From: an uncultured Selenomonadales bacterium
GTDB taxonomy: Bacteria; Bacillota; Negativicutes; Selenomonadales; Selenomonadaceae
Assembly: GCA_946183785.1 (NCBI GenBank)
Contig: CAMHCS010000001.1
Location: forward strand, 62,001 to 126,000
DNA length: 64,000 nucleotides
Direction: 5' to 3'
Shown: piece after piece, positions 21,586-29,557 of the stretch
How positions within the stretch are numbered: the stretch's first letter is position 1
How the letters are laid out: each line of letters opens with the position of its first letter
The notes under the pieces: model-generated
The model's database searches: none
What the model saw: the letters and a program-made list of their open reading frames with translations, nothing else
Told to the model about the DNA's origin: nothing
Program-made: the position numbers and the translations under genes

Positions 21586-23355
21586 TCATGGCTTCGAGGC
21601 GCCGTTTTCCTGTTCCAGGATTTTTTTCAGCCGCTCTTCATCCGGCGTGACGGAGAGCGTTTTTTGGTGGGTGAAGATTACGAAGCCCGGCTTCGCGCCC
21701 GATGGTTTTTTCACGAAGCGGCAGGGCGTGCAGTCTACGGGGACGTTGGAGGAGCCGGAGGCCTGGCTGAAATGCGCGGCCAGAGAGGCGGCCAGGAGAA
21801 GCGCGTCCTCGCTCGGTTCCTTGCCGTCCGTTCGGAGAATGACATGGGAGCCGGGAATGTCCTTCGTGTGCAGCCAGAGATCGTCGCGAGAGGCGACGCG
21901 GAAGGTCAGTCTGTCGTTTTGGCTGTTGTTCTTGCCGACGAGGATTTCGGTCCCGTCCTCGGCATGGAATCGGAATGGCTCGGAGAGTTTCTCCCCGGGC
22001 TTTTTCTTTTGCCTTTCCCGCAGGAGCCCGGCGGAAATCAGCTCCGCGCGGACGTCGGCCAGCTCCGCGAGTCCTTCACAGGAGGCGAGGGACAGCTCGA
22101 TGCTTTCAAGGTAACGGATGTTCCCCTCGCAGACTGCGATCTGCTCCGCCACGAGATTTTCGGCGCGGCGCAGCTTGCCATATTTCTTGTAGTAATCCTG
22201 AATGTTTTGGCGCACCGTCAGCCGCCGATCGAGAGCGATCACCAGGATTTCGCCGTTTTCCCCATAGACGTCGGGCAGCGAAACTTCGTCGTCCCGGTGA
22301 TCGGCGAGCTGGTGCTGATAGGTGGTCAGCGTGTCGGCTTTTCGTCGGAATTCGTCGGCGTTCTTCGCTTCGTCGGCCTCCTCGCGCAGCTTCAGCAGCT
22401 TGTTTTGCGCGCGGCGCAATTCGCTCTTCACGAGCTTTTGGAAGCGTTCCTTGTCCGGCGGCGCGTAACTGCCGATCAGCTCGTCGGCGCGGGCGAGCAT
22501 TGCGCTCATCGAGGGGAACCGCTCTTCCCGCGCGTCCGGGAAGATGTGCAGAGGAAACGCGGACATGGCTGTGAGCTTGCCTCTTTCGTCGTGCAGCAGC
22601 ACGACGGAAAGGGCGTCGTCTTTGAGCGCGGCAACGGTCTCGGTGAAAGCGGAAGCCAATGATGAAAAATCGGCGTCGTCCAGCTCGCTGATTTGCATAT
22701 CGGGCGCGAGCCCCGCACAGAAGGCAATCTCTTTCGCCGTGACGGGGCCGACGCCGAGGCAGACATCGCTGATCGCTTTGATGAGCTTCATATCGGTTCT
22801 TTGGCGAAGCCGCGCGGCAAATTCGTCGGGGGAAGATTCCACGGCGACCAGTTTGCCGCCGGCGTCGGGCGGACAGTATGCTCCGCCCGGCAGCACGAGA
22901 CGCACGCGGCTGTTCGCGGCTCCGACGCGGCGCAGGGCGTCGATTACGACGCCGTCTTCGACGAGGATTAGGTTCGCGTATTTTCCCGTCAGTTCGGCGG
23001 CAAGCGTCTTGGTCGCGATACGGCCGCCCGCGGCAAGCACGTCAACGTCGACGAGCAGCACGCGGTCGAGCCCCTGTTGTCGGACGCAGGCGACCCGGCC
23101 CGTTTCCAGATGCTTTCGAAGCAGCATGCAAAAGGAAGGTGGCTCGGCGGGATTTTCAAGCGGCGCGTCCAGAAGGCGGAGCGAGGGATTCTGCGGGCGT
23201 ATGGAAATGCAGAGCAGTAGATTCTGTCCCGGCTGCCGGACGGCAATCTGGATTGTCGTCCTGTTTGGCTGCGTGATCTTGTCCACGCGCCCGCCCGTCA
23301 GCGCGGCGTTCAGTTCGCGGGTCAGGCGGTGCATGGAAAAGCCGTCAAGGCTCAT
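21586..23355 (-). CDS. rqcH: Rqc2/RqcH (NFACT, fibronectin-binding protein A family)
   Basis: Rqc2 homologues bind obstructed 50S subunits and recruit tRNA-Ala to add Ala tails. The layout is NFACT-N (about 1-190, MSLDGFSMHRLTREL start), helix-hairpin-helix region (CLGVGPVTAKEIAFCAG), long coiled coil (about 290-420), and NFACT-R with DDLWLHTKDIPGSHVIL. The length of 589 residues is normal. The start complementary to 23353-23355 has AAGGAGG ten bases upstream and overlaps the end of the preceding ATPase-like gene by 11 bases. With ylmH nearby, the window carries two parts of this quality-control pathway. Confidence 0.94.
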   Translation of the reverse strand: MSLDGFSMHRLTRELNAALTGGRVDKITQPNRTTIQIAVRQPGQNLLLCISIRPQNPSLRLLDAPLENPAEPPSFCMLLRKHLETGRVACVRQQGLDRVLLVDVDVLAAGGRIATKTLAAELTGKYANLILVEDGVVIDALRRVGAANSRVRLVLPGGAYCPPDAGGKLVAVESSPDEFAARLRQRTDMKLIKAISDVCLGVGPVTAKEIAFCAGLAPDMQISELDDADFSSLASAFTETVAALKDDALSVVLLHDERGKLTAMSAFPLHIFPDAREERFPSMSAMLARADELIGSYAPPDKERFQKLVKSELRRAQNKLLKLREEADEAKNADEFRRKADTLTTYQHQLADHRDDEVSLPDVYGENGEILVIALDRRLTVRQNIQDYYKKYGKLRRAENLVAEQIAVCEGNIRYLESIELSLASCEGLAELADVRAELISAGLLRERQKKKPGEKLSEPFRFHAEDGTEILVGKNNSQNDRLTFRVASRDDLWLHTKDIPGSHVILRTDGKEPSEDALLLAASLAAHFSQASGSSNVPVDCTPCRFVKKPSGAKPGFVIFTHQKTLSVTPDEERLKKILEQENGASKP

Positions 23356-25267
23356 GAGGCAAGTCCTCCTTTTTGGGATCGGCCGTCTTTGGCGATACGA
23401 CGGCAAGCTGCCGCCCCATACGGACAGCGCTTATGATCGCCGCCGCAAGGCCGGGCAGCGCGGCCATCGCGACGAGCCATGGCGCCGGGAACGGATAGCC
23501 CAGCGTGACGAGAATGCCGGAGGACGCCGGGAGAATCAAAAGCGGCCCGAGGAAAGCGAAGAGCGTATTTTGACGCGCAGAGGCAAGTAAGGCCCTGAGC
23601 AGCTCGCGGACAGGCGGGAGCGCGGACAGATTTCGGATGATCACCGCGGGCAGCGTCGTCGCAGCAGCGGAAATATCCTTTGCATTGTCGTCGGTCGCCG
23701 GAAATTCCATTTCCATCGTTTTCGGCGCGTCGTCCTGTTCATTTTGTCCGTTGTGACCGCCTTGATTTATCGGCGAAGAATCGCCCGATTTTTCGAAAAG
23801 GGGCAGGACGGGGCAGTCCGCTTGCTGCATCGCCGCGCTGTCCTCCGGAAGATTGGCGAAGAGCGCGACGTTTTTCCCGTGGGCCTGTAATAGCTGGATT
23901 TCGCGCATCAGGTCGACGGCGCGAATACTGTGGCGGTAATTCGGGACGCCCAGCCGCTTTGCGAGAGCTTTCGCGGTACGCGCTCCTTCGCCGATCATCA
24001 GGATCGTCCCGACGCCCTGCTTTTCGAGCGCGCGGACAGCTTGCGCCGCTTCGTCGTCCAGATCGTATTCGTAAGCGATGATTCCTTTTGCGTTTGGGCC
24101 GTTGCTGACATAGAGGATCGTCTTTCCCTTCTCGGCGAGCTGATCGTCTTTCGTCAGCAGATTTGCGCTGATGCGGACGCCCTGGGATTCGATCCACGCT
24201 CTCTGGCCGATACGGATTGGAGCGCCGTTCATCAGCACCTCGGCGCCTTCGCCGGGGGATTCGTTGAAAGCGGCAATGCGTCCGTATTTCGCGCGCAGCC
24301 GTATAGCGTGCTCGGATATGACTTTCGCGACGGGGTGGCGGGAGCCGGATTCGGCTGCGGCGGCCAGGGACATGAAAGCTTTCAGCATGATGCCCTCGGG
24401 GATGATATCGGTAATCTGCGGCTCGCCTTTTGTCAGGATGTCCGGCTTGCCGAGCACAAGAACGTCGGAAAGGGCGGCGGTTTCTACAGCGCGAAAGCTC
24501 CGAAGCGACGCGCCGCGTTCCTTGAGAAGCGCGGCTCCAATCCAGAGGGGCACGGCCTCCGCCAGTGGAAGGGCGCATGGAGCGGCGGACAGGAGCAGGA
24601 ACAGGCCGAAGAAAATCGCGAATGGAAGCGAGACGCCGAGCAACGCCCAGACGGCGCCGCAAAGGACGGAGAGCAGCAGGGCAAGAACGGCGACATGGAC
24701 AGGGAACGGGATCAGGCTTTTATATATTTCGTCCTCGGGCATCGGCGCGTCGGAGCCTGCGGCGCGCGCCAAAAGAAGAGCGGCGCGGGCGCGGAGAAAA
24801 TCGCCGAGGGCGAAAAAGAGCGACCAGAGACCGACGAGATGGAAATAGGACGGAAATTCCCAGCCGACGGCGCCGAAGGCCATGAGTGCGCTCATGGCGC
24901 TGGCGTAAAGGGGGCTCTTCGTGAAAAGGCCCGCCGTCCAGTCGAGGACCAGTGGCAGGAAGCCGACGGCAAAAGACAGAAGGGCGGAGAGGGCGAGCAG
25001 GGTACTTGTGCCGGGCCGCCGAAGGCGCAGCTCTTCGAAACCGCGCCGATAGACAGGATAGTGTACGCACAGCAACAAGAAGGCGGCGCAGCATTCAACA
25101 GCCCACATATTTTGGGAAAGGCTCGAAAAGGTCTCCGTCCAGTTCGGCGCATAAAGCCGTGACCACGCGAAAAGGGACGGCAGGGCGGCGCCGCCGAACA
25201 GCAGGACGAGCAGCGGCAGCGAGAGCAGAAGACGAATCAGCGCCTTCGTATAGACGGGATTTCGCAT
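23345..25267 (-). CDS. Degenerate P1B-type ATPase homologue (probable pseudoenzyme)
   Basis: This 640-residue protein follows the CopA-like plan: membrane pairs, AAPCALPLAEAVPLW where CPC normally sits, and a cytosolic region with SGSRHP as the N-domain HP motif. Key catalytic parts are missing. The DKTGT site reads LGKPDILTKGEP, with Gly at residue 273 in place of the phosphorylated Asp. The actuator domain is essentially absent: FLRARA runs straight into AGSDAPMPEDEI with no TGE loop. The GDGxND motif is replaced by NLPEDSAAMQQAD. The frame is intact, so selection probably maintains some other role. ATG 25267 has AAGGAG nine bases upstream. It is co-transcribed with rqcH (11-base overlap). 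Confidence 0.85.
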   Translation of the reverse strand: MRNPVYTKALIRLLLSLPLLVLLFGGAALPSLFAWSRLYAPNWTETFSSLSQNMWAVECCAAFLLLCVHYPVYRRGFEELRLRRPGTSTLLALSALLSFAVGFLPLVLDWTAGLFTKSPLYASAMSALMAFGAVGWEFPSYFHLVGLWSLFFALGDFLRARAALLLARAAGSDAPMPEDEIYKSLIPFPVHVAVLALLLSVLCGAVWALLGVSLPFAIFFGLFLLLSAAPCALPLAEAVPLWIGAALLKERGASLRSFRAVETAALSDVLVLGKPDILTKGEPQITDIIPEGIMLKAFMSLAAAAESGSRHPVAKVISEHAIRLRAKYGRIAAFNESPGEGAEVLMNGAPIRIGQRAWIESQGVRISANLLTKDDQLAEKGKTILYVSNGPNAKGIIAYEYDLDDEAAQAVRALEKQGVGTILMIGEGARTAKALAKRLGVPNYRHSIRAVDLMREIQLLQAHGKNVALFANLPEDSAAMQQADCPVLPLFEKSGDSSPINQGGHNGQNEQDDAPKTMEMEFPATDDNAKDISAAATTLPAVIIRNLSALPPVRELLRALLASARQNTLFAFLGPLLILPASSGILVTLGYPFPAPWLVAMAALPGLAAAIISAVRMGRQLAVVSPKTADPKKEDLPHEP

Positions 25268-25304
25268 GAAAACGTACTCCTTCATTCTGCGGAGATGGAA
25301 CCAA

Positions 25305-25472
25305 TTAAGGAACCACTGAATAAGTCTCTCCGCGCCTCTGCCGGGTCTTTTTCCGCCTGTCGTTGTCAAATCCCTCTCGACGTAGCGATGCTACGCCTTC
25401 GAGGGATTTTCCTAGACAGTCGAAAAAATCCCTCGACAGATGCACGAATTGACTTAATCAGTGTTTCCTTAA
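25305..25472. repeat. 168-bp palindromic element, copy 3 (divergent)
   Basis: Same length and same TTAAGG...CCTTAA ends as the others, but the interior has diverged. The central stem reads AAATCCCTC/GAGGGATTT instead of AAAGTGCTC/GAGCACTTT, so both arms changed together. Its right-hand TTAA supplies the TAA stop of the PagL-like gene. It lies between that gene and the ATPase-like gene, both on the minus strand. Confidence 0.93.
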
Positions 25473-26059
25473 AATTTATGGTCGAAGCCCAGGGAAAAAC
25501 CGACGCCGTTGTAGCCGGGATTATGGGTGCCCATGCCGTTGGAGGAATGGGCAAAGGACCAGCCGAGGCTGACGGAATTGTCGGCGTCATACGACCAGAT
25601 CAGCCGCGGGCCGACACGCCACAGAAAGCCGTAAGCGCGGCCGTGCGCCGGATGCGCCCGATTGTAAAGCATGAGGCTGCCTGACGCGTCCAGTGAGGCC
25701 GACAGCTTGCCGGAGAGAGGCTGCGTCCAGCGGAGCATGACGGCGGGCCCCAGGCCGACCGCCTGACTGTCTTCCGCGAACCCGTACTCGGACGTATAGC
25801 CGAGTGCGCGCGTGAATGTGAGGCCGCGATGGATCGTGAGCGCCCGACGCTTCCATGCGGTCTGGAAGACATGGATGTTGTATGTATTGACGTCGCGGCG
25901 GTTAAAGCATCGCGCGTCAAGGTACTCGACCTGCACCTCGAGGTTGTTCTTTTTTTGCGGGGAGACGCCGTCCTGCTTTTCTGGATTGGCGAATGCCGGG
26001 GATTGGGGCACGACGCTCAGGCAAAACAGGATTCCGAGCGTCAGGGTGAGTTTTCTCAT
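25469..26059 (-). CDS. PagL-like lipid A 3-O-deacylase (acyloxyacyl hydrolase family)
   Basis: A 196-residue secreted protein with a clear Sec signal (LTLTLGILFCLSVV, cleavage after PAFA near residue 24). Alternating hydrophobic strands suggest an eight-stranded outer-membrane barrel. The C-terminal FAHSSNGMGTHNPGYNG resembles the PagL active-site region, in which a His and a Ser two residues later are catalytic (here His171 and Ser173). It ends in Phe, as outer-membrane proteins do. PagL removes an acyl chain from lipid A. The last codon is followed directly by a TAA that belongs to a palindromic element, so the original 3' end may have been altered by that insertion. Confidence 0.78.
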   Translation of the reverse strand: MRKLTLTLGILFCLSVVPQSPAFANPEKQDGVSPQKKNNLEVQVEYLDARCFNRRDVNTYNIHVFQTAWKRRALTIHRGLTFTRALGYTSEYGFAEDSQAVGLGPAVMLRWTQPLSGKLSASLDASGSLMLYNRAHPAHGRAYGFLWRVGPRLIWSYDADNSVSLGWSFAHSSNGMGTHNPGYNGVGFSLGFDHKF

Positions 26060-26103
26060 ACGATTCGATTCCTTTCAAAATTCTATTGTTTGAATACCTA
26101 TAT

Positions 26104-26133
26104 ATTATGAACTGCCGACCCGCCGATTGTCAA
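26104..26133 (-). promoter_or_regulatory. Promoter of the PagL-like gene
   Basis: On the minus strand a perfect TTGACA (26133-26128) and CATAAT (26109-26104) are 18 bases apart, about 45 bases before the start codon. A GC-rich dyad (CCGCCG/CGGCGG, about 26121-26146) surrounds the -35 and could be an operator. Confidence 0.65.
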
Positions 26134-26167
26134 TTCGATGCGGCGGCAAATTTCCTTTTCGGCGATA

Positions 26168-26196
26168 TTTTCATGAAGGAACAAAAATGATATAAT
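26168..26196 (+). promoter_or_regulatory. Promoter of ispE
   Basis: TTTTCA (26168-26173) and a perfect TATAAT (26191-26196) are 17 bases apart. The -10 box overlaps an upstream ATG at 26195, which therefore cannot be the ispE start. Confidence 0.6.
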
Positions 26197-26257
26197 GAGG
26201 GGCGCGTCGGTGGAGAACATCATGGCGCGCATATTATCGGAGCGGGAGTGTTTCGGC

Positions 26258-27127
26258 ATGGTCACGGTGGAGGCGAAGGCCAAGATCAATTTGACGCTCG
26301 ACATTTTGGGCGCGCGGCCCGACGGGTATCATGAGGTCGAGATGGTCATGCAGTCGGTGGGGCTCTCTGACACGATCAGCCTTGAGCGTCGGACGGAAGG
26401 AATCACGCTTCGAATGGACGGGACGGATTTGCCGGCCGACGAGACGAATCTGGCTTGGAAAGCTGCACGCCTTTTTTTGGATGTATACAAAATACAGCAG
26501 GGCGTTTCCGTCGTCGTGGAAAAGCGTATTCCGATCGCGGCGGGTTTGGCCGGCGGCTCGACCGACGCGGCGGGGGTCCTGATCGGTATGAACCGATTAT
26601 TTGAGACAGGATTTTCAGCGAAGGAGCTTTGCGCTTTGGGGGAAAAGCTCGGCTCGGACGTGCCTTTCTGCATTGAGGGCGGGACGATGCTGGCGACGGG
26701 GCGCGGCGAGGTATTGCAGCGATTGCCAGATTTGCCGCCTCTTTTCGTGGTGCTGGCGAAGCCGCCGGTGGGCGTTTCGACGGCATGGGCGTACAAGACC
26801 TTTGACAAGGCGGGAGCGACGCGCCGGCCGGATACGCGGGCGATGCTGGCGGCGCTTTCCGAGGGGAGCGCGGAGAAGGTTGCAGGGCTGCTCGTCAACG
26901 TGCTGGAAGAGGTCACAATCAAGGAGCACGCGATCGTCGGCGAATACAAGCGCGTGCTTTCGGAAAACGGGGCTTTGGCGTCTCTGATGTCGGGCAGCGG
27001 GCCGACGGTCTTCGGTCTGGCGAAGACGAAGGCGGACGCCGAGCGCGCGGAAGGGGCTTTGGCCCGCGCCTGTCCCGACGCGGCGGTTTTCGTCGTGCCA
27101 ACGGCGGGGCGGAACGATATATCATGA
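26258..27127 (+). CDS. ispE: 4-diphosphocytidyl-2-C-methyl-D-erythritol kinase
   Basis: IspE phosphorylates CDP-ME in the non-mevalonate isoprenoid pathway. The start region VEAKAKINLTLDI and ARPDGYHEVEMVMQSV is typical. The GHMP kinase ATP motif is PIAAGLAGGSTDAAG, and the C-terminal LMSGSGPTVFGL is conserved. ATG 26258 matches the family N-terminus and has a GGAGCGGGAG site upstream. ATG 26222 remains possible, while ATG 26195 lies inside the -10 box. The length is 289 residues from the chosen start. Confidence 0.94.
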   Translation: MVTVEAKAKINLTLDILGARPDGYHEVEMVMQSVGLSDTISLERRTEGITLRMDGTDLPADETNLAWKAARLFLDVYKIQQGVSVVVEKRIPIAAGLAGGSTDAAGVLIGMNRLFETGFSAKELCALGEKLGSDVPFCIEGGTMLATGRGEVLQRLPDLPPLFVVLAKPPVGVSTAWAYKTFDKAGATRRPDTRAMLAALSEGSAEKVAGLLVNVLEEVTIKEHAIVGEYKRVLSENGALASLMSGSGPTVFGLAKTKADAERAEGALARACPDAAVFVVPTAGRNDIS

Positions 27128-27157
27128 AAGTCTGAGAAATGAAGGACGGTTGAAAGT

Positions 27158-27850
27158 ATGGAGAAGAGAAGATTGGAACCGATTCGGCTGGACAGCTACC
27201 AGCCGCTCAGGGAAGTCGTCTGCGAGACGCTTCGGGACGCGGTGCGCCGCGGCGTCTTGAAGCCGGGCGAACGCCTGATGGAGATACAGTTGGCGGAGGA
27301 GCTGGGCGTGAGCCGGACGCCGGTGCGCGAGGCAATCCGCAAGCTGGAAATGGAGGGCTATGTGATCATGATGCCGCGTCGCGGCACATATATCGCCGAC
27401 CTTTCGATCCGCGATATCAACGAGGTCTTCGAGATCCGCACATCTCTGGAATCGCTGGCCAGCGGGCTGGCGGCGGAGCGCATCACCGAGGACGAGCTGG
27501 AAAAGCTGCAGCGGCTTCTCGTGGAAATCGGCGCACATATCAAGAGCGGGGACATGGAAAGCATTGTACGCACCGATACGGAGTTTCACGATCTTCTGTA
27601 TCAGGCCAGCCGAAATTCCCGGCTGGTCGGCATCATCTCGAATCTGCGGGAGCAGCTTACGAGGTTCCGCACGACGTCGATGTCGTTCCCGGGCCGTCTC
27701 AAGGCGACGCTGGAGGAGCACCGGAATATCGTCGAGGCCATCGCACAGGGCGATGAGAAAGCCGCGCGCAAGGCCGCGGAGCATCATATGGAGAAGTCGG
27801 AGCAAACGCTCCTCGCGAGTATGAAGGCAAGGGAAAAAAAGGACGAATAG
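27158..27850 (+). CDS. GntR-family transcriptional regulator (FadR/FCD type)
   Basis: An N-terminal winged helix-turn-helix (about residues 15-80: LKPGERLMEIQLAEELGVSR, TPVREAIRKLEMEG) is joined to an all-helical FCD ligand domain (about 90-220). The latter has EVFEIRTSLESLASGLAAER and FHDLLYQASRN, with histidines that often bind a metal in this family. At 230 residues it is complete. It lies between ispE and glmU, 12 bases from glmU. This ispE-GntR neighbourhood recalls the ispE-purR-glmU order of Bacillus with a different regulator. The ligand is unknown. Confidence 0.88.
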   Translation: MEKRRLEPIRLDSYQPLREVVCETLRDAVRRGVLKPGERLMEIQLAEELGVSRTPVREAIRKLEMEGYVIMMPRRGTYIADLSIRDINEVFEIRTSLESLASGLAAERITEDELEKLQRLLVEIGAHIKSGDMESIVRTDTEFHDLLYQASRNSRLVGIISNLREQLTRFRTTSMSFPGRLKATLEEHRNIVEAIAQGDEKAARKAAEHHMEKSEQTLLASMKAREKKDE

Positions 27851-27862
27851 GGAGAGCGGAAA

Positions 27863-29227
27863 ATGGCGGAGTTGGTCACGGTTATTTTGGCGGCGGGCAA
27901 GGGCACGCGCATGAAGTCGTCGCTGCCGAAGGTGCTGCACAAGGTCTGCGGCAAAGAAATGGTGCGCTGTGTGCTGGACGCTGCGACGGCGGCGGGCTCG
28001 AAGCGCAATATCGTCGTCGTCGGGTTCGGCGCGGACGAGGTGCGCGCGGCGCTGGGCGGCGCGGCGGAGGTCGTCGTTCAGGAGCAGCAGCTCGGCACGG
28101 GGCACGCGGTCTTGCAGGCGGAGCCTTTGCTCCGGGACGCGAAGGGCACGGTCATGGTGCTCTGCGGCGATACGCCGCTTTTGACCGTCGGGCTTTTGAA
28201 AAAGCTTTATGACGAGCATGAAAAGGCGGGCGCGAAGGCCACGGTACTGACGGCGATCATGCCCGACGCGACGGGTTACGGGCGCGTGATCCGGACGGCG
28301 GCAGGGGACGTGGAGAAAATCGTCGAGCACAAGGACGCCACGGAACAGGAGCGCGAAGTGCGGGAGGTCAACGCCGGCATTTACTGCTTTGAGAAAGAAG
28401 CGCTTTTCTCCGCGCTGGCGGAGGTAGGCTGCGACAACGCGCAGGGCGAGTATTATCTGCCCGACGTGCTTTCGATTCTGCGCGGTCGGGGGGAAAAGAT
28501 TTGGGCCGTGGCGGCGGACGACTACGAGGAGACGCTGGGCGTCAATTCCCGCGTCCATCTCGCGCAGGCGGAAAGAATCCTGCGCCGCCGCAAGAATCTT
28601 GAATTGATGGAGAGCGGCGTCACGCTGATGGATCCGGACTCCACGTTCGTGGACGCCGACGTCGCTGTAGGGCGCGATACGGTGATCTATCCCTTCACCT
28701 GGCTGGAAGGCAGGACGAGCGTGGGCGAGGGCTGCACGCTTGGCCCGTCGAGCCGTTTCACGGACGTGAAGATCGGCGACGGCGTGACTGCGCATTTCGT
28801 TTACGCGCATGAATGTGAGATCGGGGACGGCGCAACGATGGGGCCGTTTGTTCATATCCGCCCGGATTCGCATATTTCGAAGGACGTGAAGATCGGGAAT
28901 TTCGTCGAGGTCAAGAATTCCAACGTCGGTGAAGGCTCGAAACTGCCGCATCTGCAATATATCGGCGACTGCGATATGGGCGCGGGCGTCAATATGGGCT
29001 GCGGCACGATTACCGTCAATTATGACGGCAAGACGAAATTCCGCACGAAGATCGGTGACCATGCTTTTGTCGGCTGCAACTCGAACCTTGTCGCGCCGGT
29101 GTCCGTGGGAGATAATGCCTATGTCGCGGCGGGGTCGACCATCACGAAGGACGTGCCGCCGGACGAATTGGCTGTGGCGCGCGCCCGGCAGAAAAATATC
29201 CCGAATTGGCCGGACAAAAGGAAGTAA
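27863..29227 (+). CDS. glmU: Bifunctional GlmU: GlcN-1-P acetyltransferase / UDP-GlcNAc pyrophosphorylase
   Basis: GlmU makes UDP-N-acetylglucosamine for peptidoglycan and lipopolysaccharide. The N-terminal uridylyltransferase has VILAAGKGTRMKSSLPKVLH (from residue 6), EQQLGTGHAVLQA and VLCGDTPLL. The C-terminal left-handed beta-helix acetyltransferase has hexapeptide repeats and the NMGCGTITVNYDGKTKFRT segment. The 454-residue length is standard. A palindromic element begins two bases after the stop and separates it from prs, its usual neighbour. Confidence 0.96.
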   Translation: MAELVTVILAAGKGTRMKSSLPKVLHKVCGKEMVRCVLDAATAAGSKRNIVVVGFGADEVRAALGGAAEVVVQEQQLGTGHAVLQAEPLLRDAKGTVMVLCGDTPLLTVGLLKKLYDEHEKAGAKATVLTAIMPDATGYGRVIRTAAGDVEKIVEHKDATEQEREVREVNAGIYCFEKEALFSALAEVGCDNAQGEYYLPDVLSILRGRGEKIWAVAADDYEETLGVNSRVHLAQAERILRRRKNLELMESGVTLMDPDSTFVDADVAVGRDTVIYPFTWLEGRTSVGEGCTLGPSSRFTDVKIGDGVTAHFVYAHECEIGDGATMGPFVHIRPDSHISKDVKIGNFVEVKNSNVGEGSKLPHLQYIGDCDMGAGVNMGCGTITVNYDGKTKFRTKIGDHAFVGCNSNLVAPVSVGDNAYVAAGSTITKDVPPDELAVARARQKNIPNWPDKRK

Positions 29228-29228
29228 A

Positions 29229-29396
29229 TTAAGGAAGCACTGATTAAGTCAAGTCGTGGCCCTGTCGAGGGATTTTTTCGTCAAGCAAGGAAAAGTGCTC
29301 GAAGTCGTAGCAGAGCTACGTCGAGAGCACTTTGACGCAGCATGACGGAAAAAGACCCGTCAGGGGCGCGGCGGGACTTATTCAGTGCTTCCTTAA
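29229..29396. repeat. 168-bp palindromic element, copy 4 (inverted)
   Basis: The reverse complement of copies 1, 2 and 5, differing by one base (CGTCAAGCAAGG where they have CGTCAGGCAAGG). It begins two bases after the glmU stop. Its position suggests it now ends or weakens glmU-prs read-through. Confidence 0.97.
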
Positions 29397-29424
29397 GACT
29401 GGACAAATTTTCGGGCTGATTTAT

Positions 29425-29488
29425 AACGAGGGCGAATACGCCCTCGTTGAAACGCTGATCGTGGAAATTTTGTCTATCGACAAAATTT
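29425..29488 (+). promoter_or_regulatory. Tandem hairpin and palindrome upstream of prs
   Basis: Two perfect dyads lie back to back. AACGAGGGCG (29425-29434) pairs with CGCCCTCGTT (29439-29448) over AATA. AAATTTTGTC (29465-29474) pairs with GACAAAATTT (29479-29488) over TATC. The second overlaps the likely -35 box of prs, the expected place for a repressor operator. The binding protein is unknown. Confidence 0.5.
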
Positions 29489-29506
29489 GAACAATGGCGT
29501 TATAAT
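29477..29506 (+). promoter_or_regulatory. Candidate prs promoter
   Basis: TCGACA (29477-29482) and a perfect TATAAT (29501-29506) are 18 bases apart, about 50 bases before the prs start. The -35 lies inside a 24-base palindrome. Confidence 0.6.
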
Positions 29507-29557
29507 AAACAGGTAGATTGAATGTTAAAGAAAGAATTCAATCCGGGGGGGCAAATC

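Noticed and set aside
26195..26257. ATG 26195 as the ispE start
   Set aside because: It lies within the -10 box TATAAT, so the transcript would begin downstream of it.
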